Assembly (NCBI GenBank): GCA_964542875.1
Contig: CAZIWA010000179.1
Coordinates: forward strand, 1 to 8,278
Direction: 5' to 3'
DNA: 8,278 bases
DNA from: CAZGOM01 sp964542875
Lineage (GTDB): Bacteria > Planctomycetota > Phycisphaerae > Phycisphaerales > Phycisphaeraceae
Shown here: piece by piece, positions 1 through 5,162 of the stretch
Layout of the letters: each line of letters begins with the position of its first letter
Position numbering within the stretch: the stretch's first letter is position 1
Made by a program: the position numbers and the translations under genes
Notes under the pieces: generated by a model
Databases searched by the model: none
What the model was told of the DNA's origin: nothing
Seen by the model: only the letters and a program-made list of their open reading frames with translations

Positions 1-917
1 ACCGGCCTGTGCAGATGCAGTACATGCCGGGATCGACGATGAAGCCGCTGGTGTACTGTGCGGCGGTGGCTGAGGGGCTGATTCCGGCAGGGTATCACAT
101 CGAGTGCAAGGGACATTTGTATCCGGACCACCCCAACCAGTTCAGGTGCTGGATTTTCAAGGGGTATCACCAGATGCACGGGAACCTTTCGCCTCAGGAG
201 GCGCTGGCGTACAGCTGCAATATCTACTTTTATGAGCTGGGGCGGCGCTTTGGGCCTGAGCGGCTGACGACGTGGTACCGGAAGTTCGGGCTGGGGCAGA
301 AGCTGGGCGTGGGGCTGGCGGAAGAGATTCCCGGGGTGCTGCCGGGGCTGGACCAGATCAAGAGATTCAATACGGCGGACAGCACGTTCATGGGGATTGG
401 TCAGGGGCCGATCCAGGTGACGCCGATCCAGGTGGCGAACGCCTTTGCGACGATTGTGCGGGGTGGGGTGAGCATCCCTCCCGGGTTTGTGCACAGGCCC
501 GAGAACCAGGCGGCCCTTTCGACGAATATCGGGCTGAATGCACAGTCGATCATCGATGCGCAGGAGGGGTTGTATGGGTCGAGCAATTGGGATTCGGGGA
601 CGACGCACAAGCTGCCACTGCTGAACAAGGAATTGATTTTCACGGTGCCGGGCGTGGATGTGGCGGGCAAGAGCGGAACGGCGGACGCGGTGCCGCTTCG
701 CATCGACAGCGATAAGGACGGCCGGGTGACGAGCAAGGACCAGATCGTGCGCGTGGGGGATCATGCGTGGTTTGTGGGGCTGGTGAAGAAAAAGGGGGAT
801 CGGCAGTACAAGTACGTGATCGCGGTGACGGTGGAGCACGCGGGGAGCGGCGGGGCGGTGGCGGGGCCGATCGCCAATCAGGTGATCCGGGCGCTGCAGC
901 AGGAGGGGTATCTTTGA
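1..917 (+). CDS. mrdA: PBP2-type peptidoglycan D,D-transpeptidase, 3' part (5' end outside window)
   Basis: This is the C-terminal transpeptidase domain of a class B penicillin-binding protein, which cross-links peptidoglycan in the periplasm during cell elongation. The reading frame is open from the left edge, so the gene starts upstream. All three catalytic motifs are visible in order: STMK (codons 33-44, acylated Ser and its Lys), SCN (213-221) and KSGT (669-680). Their spacing resembles that of PBP2. The GIGQG..VTPIQVANAFA stretch between motifs 2 and 3 is typical of the family. The N-terminal membrane anchor and dimerisation domain are not in the window. The next gene is rodA, the usual SEDS partner, which favours PBP2 over the division enzyme FtsI. 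Two oddities are a Cys/Cys/His/Cys pattern before and within SCN, and an EF-hand-like DxDxDG loop after KSGT (see findings). The stop codon overlaps the rodA start. The family assignment is firm; the PBP2 subtype is inferred from context and motif spacing. Confidence 0.93.
   Translation, partial: RPVQMQYMPGSTMKPLVYCAAVAEGLIPAGYHIECKGHLYPDHPNQFRCWIFKGYHQMHGNLSPQEALAYSCNIYFYELGRRFGPERLTTWYRKFGLGQKLGVGLAEEIPGVLPGLDQIKRFNTADSTFMGIGQGPIQVTPIQVANAFATIVRGGVSIPPGFVHRPENQAALSTNIGLNAQSIIDAQEGLYGSSNWDSGTTHKLPLLNKELIFTVPGVDVAGKSGTADAVPLRIDSDKDGRVTSKDQIVRVGDHAWFVGLVKKKGDRQYKYVIAVTVEHAGSGGAVAGPIANQVIRALQQEGYL
901..916 (+). promoter_or_regulatory. Ribosome binding site and TTG start of rodA
   Basis: AGGAGG at 901-906 is a perfect Shine-Dalgarno core, 7 nt before a TTG at 914-916. 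The TTG shares bases with the PBP2 stop codon (TTGA, 914-917). No ATG in the rodA frame is as well placed. The open frame extends back to 767, but that part overlaps the PBP2 gene and encodes Gly/Arg-rich shadow sequence. This site therefore decides the rodA start. Confidence 0.8.
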
Positions 918-2134
918 ACGAGGTGATCGAACGGCTCAAGACGGTGATGACCTTCCACGGCGGGTGGGTGGTGCTGTTTTGCGCCGCGGGGCTGACGGCG
1001 ATCGGGATCATGGCGATCCAGACGACGGACCTGGCGACAGGGTCTGAGTATCACGCGATCCAGATGAAATGGATTCCGCTGGCGCTGGCGGGCATGGTGC
1101 TGATGTTGATCCCCAGGCCAGCGCGGATTGCGGAGTTCGTGGTGCCGCTGGCGGTGATGGGGCTTGTGCTTTTGCTGGGGCTGGTGCTGCCGTTTACGCC
1201 GGAGTGGATCGCGCCCACGCGCAATGGCGCCAGGGGGTGGTACAACCTGCGGTTCATGATGTTTCAGCCGGCGGAGGTGGTGAAGATCGTCTATGTGCTG
1301 ACGCTGGCGTGGTATTTGCGCAGGCGTGAGGACCATCGGACGCTGATGGGGCTGTGGTGGCCGGTGGTGATCACGGCATTGCCGATGATGCTGCTGCTGA
1401 TTCAGCCGGACATGGGGAGCGCGCTTTTGTTTCCGCCTGCGCTGATGGCGATGCTGATCGCGGCGGGGGCAAGGCTGAGGCATGTGGCCATGTTTCTGGG
1501 TGTGGGGGTGTTTGCGATTGTGTTCACCATTGCGACGGTGATATGGGCGCCTAAGGTGCCTGAGACGTACATGAAGCCGCACCAGGTGGCGAGGCTTAAA
1601 TCCATGGTGGCCAAGATCCTGGGGGATGACCGGTACGACAAGAGTTCGGGCTACCAGCAGGGAAAGAGCAAAGACCTGATCGGGGCGGGGGGCATGCTGG
1701 GGCGGGGCGTGGACGAGAGCGCGGCGATGCTGAAGCACAACCGCCTGCCTGAGCAGCACAACGACATGATTTTCGCGGTGATCGTCAACCGGTGGGGGTT
1801 TGCGGGCGGGGCGGTGGTGGTGGGGCTGTATGCGCTGATGTTTTTAGGGATACTGTCCATCGGCGGGGCCACGAAGGAACCGTTTGCAAGGCTGGCGACG
1901 GTGGGCATCGCGGCGTGCCTGTTTGCGCAGGTGTTCATCAACGTGGGGATGTGCATCGGGCTTTCGCCCATCACCGGGCTGACGCTGCCGTTTATCTCGT
2001 ATGGGGGATCGAGCCTGCTGACGAGTTTCATGATCGTGGGCCTGATGATGAACTTCGCAAGCGATAAAACACGTATCATTGGCAAGACCAACTTCGATTA
2101 CACAGAACATGAACCAAGCATCCGATACCCCTGA
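914..2134 (+). CDS. rodA: RodA, SEDS-family peptidoglycan glycosyltransferase
   Basis: This is an integral membrane glycosyltransferase that polymerises lipid II into glycan strands during lateral wall growth, working with PBP2. From the TTG start it is 406 residues, slightly longer than typical RodA. Hydrophobic helices run through most of it. SEDS signatures are present in order: GARGWY (105-110), FQPAE (117-121), QPDMGSA (164-170, including an Asp position conserved in the family), the loop GYQQGKSKDLIGAGG (246-260), LPEQHNDMIFAVI (278-290), and the C-terminal block INVGMCIGLSPITG followed by LPFISYGGSS (342-367). The neighbouring PBP2 points to RodA rather than FtsW, since the two families look alike. 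The start overlaps the PBP2 stop by 4 bp, and the 3' end overlaps rsmG by 26 bp, so the genes are very likely cotranscribed and translationally coupled. The C-terminal tail after the last helix (about 381-406) is short and hydrophilic. Confidence 0.93.
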   Translation: MNEVIERLKTVMTFHGGWVVLFCAAGLTAIGIMAIQTTDLATGSEYHAIQMKWIPLALAGMVLMLIPRPARIAEFVVPLAVMGLVLLLGLVLPFTPEWIAPTRNGARGWYNLRFMMFQPAEVVKIVYVLTLAWYLRRREDHRTLMGLWWPVVITALPMMLLLIQPDMGSALLFPPALMAMLIAAGARLRHVAMFLGVGVFAIVFTIATVIWAPKVPETYMKPHQVARLKSMVAKILGDDRYDKSSGYQQGKSKDLIGAGGMLGRGVDESAAMLKHNRLPEQHNDMIFAVIVNRWGFAGGAVVVGLYALMFLGILSIGGATKEPFARLATVGIAACLFAQVFINVGMCIGLSPITGLTLPFISYGGSSLLTSFMIVGLMMNFASDKTRIIGKTNFDYTEHEPSIRYP

Positions 2135-2927
2135 GTTTGCAATCCCCGACTTTGTCGTCCCTGAGCTGGCCGATATCGGCGTTGAGCTGGAAGCGGCGAA
2201 AGTCTCCCAGCTTGCCCATTACCTGGCGAGGCTGCTGGAGATCAACGAGAAGTTCAACCTGACGGCGATCCGTGAGCCCAACGCGGCGTGGCGGAGGCAC
2301 ATCATCGACAGCCTGACGCTGGTGCCGGGGATGATGGAAAACCCCCTAGGGAGCCGGGTGGTGGATATCGGGTCCGGCGGCGGGCTGCCGGGGATTCCGC
2401 TTGCGATTGCGTTTCCGCAGTTCAAGTTCACGCTGGTGGAAGCGACGGGGAAGAAAGCACGATTCCTGCAGGAGACTGCGGAGGCGCTGGGGCTGACGAA
2501 CGTGACCGTGGCCAATGAGCGCGCGGAGATCGTCGGGCAGGATAAGACGCACCGGGGACAATACGACATCGCGGTATGCCGGGCCATCGGGCCGATGGTG
2601 GAACTGCTGGAATATTCCATGCCGCTGCTGAAGATCGGCGGGCTGCTGCTGGCGATGAAAGGCCCCAAAGCGGAAGAAGAACTGGAACTGGCCGGTGACG
2701 CGATGGTGGTGCTTGGGGCTGGGGAGATCAAGGTGTTTGACGCGTATCCCGAGGGGAACGAGCAGAACACCGTGGTGGTGTGCATTGCTAAAGAAGGGGA
2801 TACGCCCAAGCAGTATCCGCGCATGCCTGGGGTGCCCAGGCAGCAACCGCTGGGCGGGGGAGGCGGGAAGAGCCATCGCCATCAACCCAAAGGTAAGAAG
2901 CCGCGGCATGAGTTTGATGCGGAGTAG
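2109..2927 (+). CDS. rsmG: 16S rRNA (guanine(527)-N7)-methyltransferase RsmG
   Basis: This is a SAM-dependent methyltransferase that makes m7G527 in the 530 loop of 16S rRNA; loss of this activity is known to give low-level streptomycin resistance in other bacteria. It is 272 residues with a Rossmann fold. Visible family motifs are NLTAI (50-54), RHIIDSL (63-69), the SAM-binding loop DIGSGGGLPGIPLAI (86-100), the acidic ribose-contact position E111 in LVEATGKKARFL, CRAIG (157-161), MKGP (183-186) and the terminal YPRMPGVPRQQPL (236-248). The ATG at 2109 is chosen because an in-frame TTG at 2079 lies deeper inside rodA and adds only non-conserved residues. No strong Shine-Dalgarno precedes the ATG, which fits coupling to rodA through the 26-bp overlap. 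Compared with the E. coli protein (about 207 aa) it has roughly 25 extra N-terminal residues and a Gly-then-His/Lys/Arg tail (249-272). The position after rodA is unusual, as rsmG often sits near mnmG or parAB. Confidence 0.95.
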   Translation: MNQASDTPEFAIPDFVVPELADIGVELEAAKVSQLAHYLARLLEINEKFNLTAIREPNAAWRRHIIDSLTLVPGMMENPLGSRVVDIGSGGGLPGIPLAIAFPQFKFTLVEATGKKARFLQETAEALGLTNVTVANERAEIVGQDKTHRGQYDIAVCRAIGPMVELLEYSMPLLKIGGLLLAMKGPKAEEELELAGDAMVVLGAGEIKVFDAYPEGNEQNTVVVCIAKEGDTPKQYPRMPGVPRQQPLGGGGGKSHRHQPKGKKPRHEFDAE

Positions 2928-2978
2928 GGGCAGAGGGTGCCGGGTGTCGGGCGGGTTGGGTGATGATCGGCGGATGAA

Positions 2979-3104
2979 CAGAAGGGAAGAGACAGATTTT
3001 TAACCGCGAAGCTACGAAGACGCGAAGTTAAGAGACGGAAAAATGCAGTCAGGAAGGGTGAAGAGCAGGCAGAGCTGGGGCGTTACGGGTGGCTGGCGCG
3101 GATG
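2979..3104 (+). repeat. Dispersed intergenic repeat, copy A (period-8 CGCGAAG type)
   Basis: The stretch starts with CAGAAGGGAAGAGA and leads into a T-run. Three CGAAG units follow at exactly 8-bp spacing (3007-3011, 3015-3019, 3023-3027), then TTAAGAG, GACGGAAAA, GGGTGAAGA, GGCAGA and GGGTGGCTGGCG. The same ordered words, with small indels, recur at 8064-8200 in the same orientation. Both copies lie outside genes. Comparable CGCGAAG-type tracts are, from memory, common between genes in many environmental genomes. The outer limits are set by hand alignment and are approximate. Confidence 0.8.
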
Positions 3105-3133
3105 TTCCTTATTTATTGCTTTGGGCGAATGGA

Positions 3134-3177
3134 CAAGGCATTGGCGATTGAATCCCAAGCCCGCTGGCCATGCCTTG
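3134..3177. repeat. Imperfect inverted repeat / potential hairpin
   Basis: CAAGGCAT (3134-3141) pairs with ATGCCTTG (3170-3177). After one bulged T, GGC (3143-3145) pairs with GCC (3167-3169), giving an 11-bp stem with one bulge and a 21-nt loop. No T-run follows on the plus strand, so it is not a canonical intrinsic terminator. It may be a REP-like element or a weak transcription barrier between converging genes. Confidence 0.5.
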
Positions 3178-3292
3178 CAAAAACCTGGGTAATGATCAGG
3201 AAGGGAACACAGAAGATATGCTCGCGCGGACGAGGGCATGTCACCTGAAATTGCGGATTACAGCGTTGTCGTGCGGACAGGTTTTTGATGGA

Positions 3293-4156
3293 TTAGCTGA
3301 TGCGTTTGCTGCGTAGGGTTTGGATGGTCAGGGGTGGCGTGGTGGTGTGAAGCAGGGCGTGGCAATTGGGGCAGATGGGGGCCAGGTCGGTGATGGGGTC
3401 GGGGGGATTGCCGGATGAGTTTGGGGTGTGATGGACCTGGATGAGCCCATGGCCGAGGCCGGCGTAGAGGGCGGTGAAGTTGAAGTCGCAGGCCTGGCAG
3501 GTTTCGCCGTGATGGGCGAGACAGGTCTGGCGGGCTTCGGCGTCGTTTTCGAATGGATCGGGGATTGAGGCGGGGACAGGCGCAAGGATGGCGGCCGACT
3601 GGGACGGTTGCGCATCGAGTGGGGCCGGGGGAGAGACGGGTTCGGCCGGAGGATCAAACAGCGTGGGTTCGGGCGGGGGGATTTCCTTGTGGGCGCGTTT
3701 GACGAGGATGGGCTGGTTGGCGGCGTTCCAGTAGACCTCGGCTTCCCAGACTTCCCAGAGGCCGATGCGAAAGGCCGCGGGGATTTGAAGGGCCTGGTCG
3801 CTGTAGAGGCTTTTTTCGCCTGTGTCGGGGTCGATCTTGTAGCTGGTGAAAGCTGGGGTGGAGGTGGGGCGGTAGTAGACGGGGAAGGCGTTGACCATCT
3901 TGCGCGCAGCGACGCCGGCGGCGTGAAGGTCCTGCGCGATGGCGAGGATTTCGGCATCGGTGGGGGCGAGGGTTTTGATGTCCGCGGTGCGCTCCTGGGC
4001 GAGGTCGACAGGAGGCTTTAAGTAGGAAAATTTGCGGGTTTCAGTCACCACGTGCCAGCCGGCGGACTTAAGCAGTGAGCCAATGCTGTGATGGAAACGA
4101 TAGCCCTTGTGGTTGGGCACGGGAATGGTCAGGCGCAGGTAGAGGTCTCTGGGCAT
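3293..4156 (-). CDS. HNH endonuclease-domain protein with unrecognised N-terminal half
   Basis: The protein has 287 residues. The C-terminal part (about 205-275) is an HNH/McrA-type nuclease module, which cuts nucleic acids with a beta-beta-alpha metal finger. Zinc-knuckle cysteines are C220-x2-C223 and C262-x2-C265. The catalytic-type residues appear as H242-H243 (QVHHTPN), N264 (PNCH) and H270 (LLH). The order CxxC, F, YAGLG, HH, DL, PICPNCH, LLH matches predicted restriction-type HNH proteins (the COG3183-like pattern). Residues 158-200 form a Pro/Ala-rich linker. Residues 1-155 are not recognised; they hold HHSIGSLL, an AFPVYYRP stretch and a Trp/Glu-rich segment (GLWEVWEAEVYW) and may be a substrate- or DNA-recognition domain. 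No methyltransferase or other defence partner is adjacent, so a role in restriction is only a guess. The start lacks a clear Shine-Dalgarno, and a promoter is proposed about 20 nt upstream. The gene is divergent from the VOC operon. Confidence 0.82.
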   Translation of the reverse strand: MPRDLYLRLTIPVPNHKGYRFHHSIGSLLKSAGWHVVTETRKFSYLKPPVDLAQERTADIKTLAPTDAEILAIAQDLHAAGVAARKMVNAFPVYYRPTSTPAFTSYKIDPDTGEKSLYSDQALQIPAAFRIGLWEVWEAEVYWNAANQPILVKRAHKEIPPPEPTLFDPPAEPVSPPAPLDAQPSQSAAILAPVPASIPDPFENDAEARQTCLAHHGETCQACDFNFTALYAGLGHGLIQVHHTPNSSGNPPDPITDLAPICPNCHALLHTTTPPLTIQTLRSKRIS

Positions 4157-4176
4157 GTGGGGATTGTAATGAGTTA

Positions 4177-4205
4177 TTGGGGAATTATGAATCGTTCACT
4201 ATGAT
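4177..4205 (+). promoter_or_regulatory. Candidate sigma70-type promoter of the VOC operon
   Basis: TTGGGG (4177-4182) and TATGAT (4200-4205, five of six consensus bases) are separated by 17 bp, in an AT-rich pocket between divergent genes. Transcription would start near 4212, giving a leader of about 48 nt before the ATG at 4260. The -35 hexamer is weak (only TTG matches), which suggests activation or modest expression. Confidence 0.5.
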
Positions 4206-4212
4206 TTATGAA
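4184..4212 (-). promoter_or_regulatory. Candidate sigma70-type promoter of the HNH gene, overlapping the opposite promoter
   Basis: Read on the minus strand, TTCATA (plus positions 4207-4212) and CATAAT (4184-4189, five of six consensus bases) are separated by exactly 17 bp. The start point would be near 4177, about 20 nt before the HNH ATG at 4156. The footprint overlaps the plus-strand promoter almost completely, so polymerase could probably occupy only one at a time. Confidence 0.45.
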
Positions 4213-4214
4213 TC
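4185..4214. repeat. 9-bp direct repeat with 21-bp period in the divergent promoter (possible operator)
   Basis: TTATGAATC occurs at 4185-4193 and again, identically, at 4206-4214. The 21-bp period is about two helical turns, so a protein bound at both copies would sit on one DNA face. The copies overlap the -10 and -35 of the minus-strand promoter and flank the -10 of the plus-strand one. An operator role is inferred; no regulator gene is adjacent. Confidence 0.5.
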
Positions 4215-4259
4215 TAAGGGAAGAGGCTTAAAACGAGGGCATTTTTCACGGAGGCGGCC

Positions 4260-4631
4260 ATGGGCGCGGATGGGTCTAATCAACGGATGGTGGAGTGCGT
4301 GACGCCGGTGCTGGCGGTCAAGAGCGTTGCCCAGAGCATGGCCTGGTACCGGGATGTGCTGGGTTTTGAGGCCGAATGGGGCGTGGGAGATCCGGTGGGC
4401 GCGGTGTCACGCGATGGAAAACCGATCATGCTGAGCCAGCGGCAAGGGGGGCCGAGCGAGGTTTGGATCGGGGTGGAGGATGTTCTGGCGGTTCACGCGG
4501 CGTGTGTGGCCAAGGGGGTGAAGATCATCCAAATGCCCACGCAACGGCCCTGGGCGCATGAGATGCGCGTGGCGGATCCCGATGGGAATGTGCTTTGGTT
4601 TGGGTCTGAGCCGCTTGGGTTTGTGAAGTAA
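4260..4631 (+). CDS. VOC superfamily (glyoxalase/bleomycin-resistance fold) protein
   Basis: The protein has 123 residues, the usual length for a single-module vicinal-oxygen-chelate protein, which acts as a dimer in the cytoplasm on small molecules. The N-terminal beta-alpha-beta unit reads CVTPVLAVKSVAQSMAWYRDVLGFEAEW (13-40), with the family hallmark of a central helix ending in WYRDVLGF. The second half has WIGVEDVLAVHAACVAKGVK (69-88) and the closing strands EMRVADPDGNVLWFG (101-115), containing the classic DPDGN turn. E101 sits where many family members place a metal ligand, but the other usual His/Glu ligands are not evident, so a binding or resistance type seems more likely than a metal-dependent glyoxalase. 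GGAGG at 4250-4254, 5 nt before the ATG, supports this start. The gene is the first of an apparent two-gene operon, and its substrate cannot be told from sequence. Confidence 0.88.
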   Translation: MGADGSNQRMVECVTPVLAVKSVAQSMAWYRDVLGFEAEWGVGDPVGAVSRDGKPIMLSQRQGGPSEVWIGVEDVLAVHAACVAKGVKIIQMPTQRPWAHEMRVADPDGNVLWFGSEPLGFVK

Positions 4632-4642
4632 AGGGAGGGGCG

Positions 4643-5023
4643 TTGGCGCATTCGTTCGTCATGTACAGGGAAAAGCACATCAAGATCCATGATGGGGTGC
4701 TTGAGTGTTATTTGATGTACATGGTGCGGGCGTTTGAGAAGAGCGATCCTGAGTTTGCCGCACTGCTGCTGGAGAAGTGGCGACAAGAAGTGGGCATGAG
4801 CGGGTTCATGAATCCGGATTTTGATGCGTTGTTTTCCGGCGAGGACAAGAGGCGTCGGTTTGCGGAAGTTTTGCTGGAGATGCGTGGCCTTAAGGAGGGG
4901 GATCGCCCGGGTTATATCGCCATGGCGGGATTGCCGGTTTTGGGGGATCAAGTGGTCAGCGTAGAGGCGCACAGGGTGTTTATCGGAAAGATGATTGAGT
5001 TGATGGGAGAAGCGGGGGCTTGA
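4643..5023 (+). CDS. Uncharacterised 126-residue protein, operon partner of the VOC gene
   Basis: I do not recognise this family. The gene starts 11 nt after the VOC stop and is probably cotranscribed. GGAGG (4634-4638) lies 4 nt before a TTG at 4643, a rather short spacing; the in-frame ATG at 4661 is an alternative start but lacks an equally good site. The predicted protein is soluble and probably mainly helical: YLMYMVRAFE, EFAALLLEKWRQEV (37-50), KRRRFAEVLLEMRGL (69-83) and a C-terminal helix VFIGKMIELMGEAG (112-125). A hydrophobic strand-like segment YIAMAGLPVLGDQVVSVEAH (91-110) breaks the helices. There is no signal peptide, cysteine cluster or catalytic motif I can name. Codon use matches the neighbours, and the clean hydrophobic pattern plus operon spacing suggest a real gene. 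Confidence 0.72.
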   Translation: MAHSFVMYREKHIKIHDGVLECYLMYMVRAFEKSDPEFAALLLEKWRQEVGMSGFMNPDFDALFSGEDKRRRFAEVLLEMRGLKEGDRPGYIAMAGLPVLGDQVVSVEAHRVFIGKMIELMGEAGA

Positions 5024-5109
5024 CGCTGGCGCGAGCAAGGTACGCCGTAGCCCGCGGACGGTCTACAGTGTGCCACGCGGAATGGAACGGGCATTGGGCC
5101 TGGATAAAG

Positions 5110-5142
5110 CAAACAAGCACGGCTTTGGGCCGTGCTCGTTTG
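5110..5142. terminator. Bidirectional intrinsic terminator between converging genes
   Basis: AGCACGGC (5116-5123) pairs with GCCGTGCT (5129-5136) around a 5-nt loop. After one A/C mismatch, CAAAC (5110-5114) pairs with GTTTG (5138-5142). The plus-strand 3' side continues T-rich (TTTGGGTTGGGTTA). Read on the minus strand, the 3' arm ends in TGTTTG followed by CTTTAT. It sits between the 126-residue gene's stop and the stop of the converging DUF4838 gene, so it can serve both. Confidence 0.78.
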
Positions 5143-5162
5143 GGTTGGGTTATGGGTGGGTT

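Larger units (their letters stand above)
2928..3292. other. Gene-free stretch between rsmG and the HNH gene
   Basis: About 365 bases lie between two converging genes. No credible coding region is present. It contains a dispersed repeat (2979-3104) and an imperfect inverted repeat (3134-3177). I see no clear hairpin with a T-run for either rsmG or the converging gene, so termination here may be Rho-dependent or may use the inverted repeat. Confidence 0.7.

Noticed and set aside
767..913. Upstream extension of the rodA frame
   Set aside because: It overlaps PBP2 coding sequence, encodes Gly/Arg-rich shadow residues without helices, and the perfect Shine-Dalgarno points to the TTG at 914.
878..1759. 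293-residue minus-strand open frame across rodA
   Set aside because: It is His/Arg/Gln/Pro-rich, an antisense shadow of the clear RodA membrane protein.
2079..2108. TTG start giving RsmG ten more N-terminal residues
   Set aside because: It lies deeper inside rodA, has no ribosome site, and adds no family-conserved sequence; the ATG at 2109 is simpler.
2979..3104. CRISPR array
   Set aside because: The CGAAG units are 8 bp apart with no spacers and only three copies, and no cas gene is in the window.
3012..3239. 75-residue minus-strand open frame in the intergenic stretch
   Set aside because: It is a translation of the dispersed repeat copy A and the inverted repeat; composition is not protein-like and there is no start signal.
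3293..5023. A restriction-modification or toxin-antitoxin system formed by the HNH, VOC and 126-residue genes
   Set aside because: There is no methyltransferase, antitoxin-like or regulator gene, and the genes are on opposite strands; only a possible shared promoter region links them.
4493..5038. 181-residue minus-strand open frame opposite the VOC operon
   Set aside because: It spans the gap between two plus-strand genes that have ribosome sites and better composition, and it would end inside the VOC gene; nothing recognisable.
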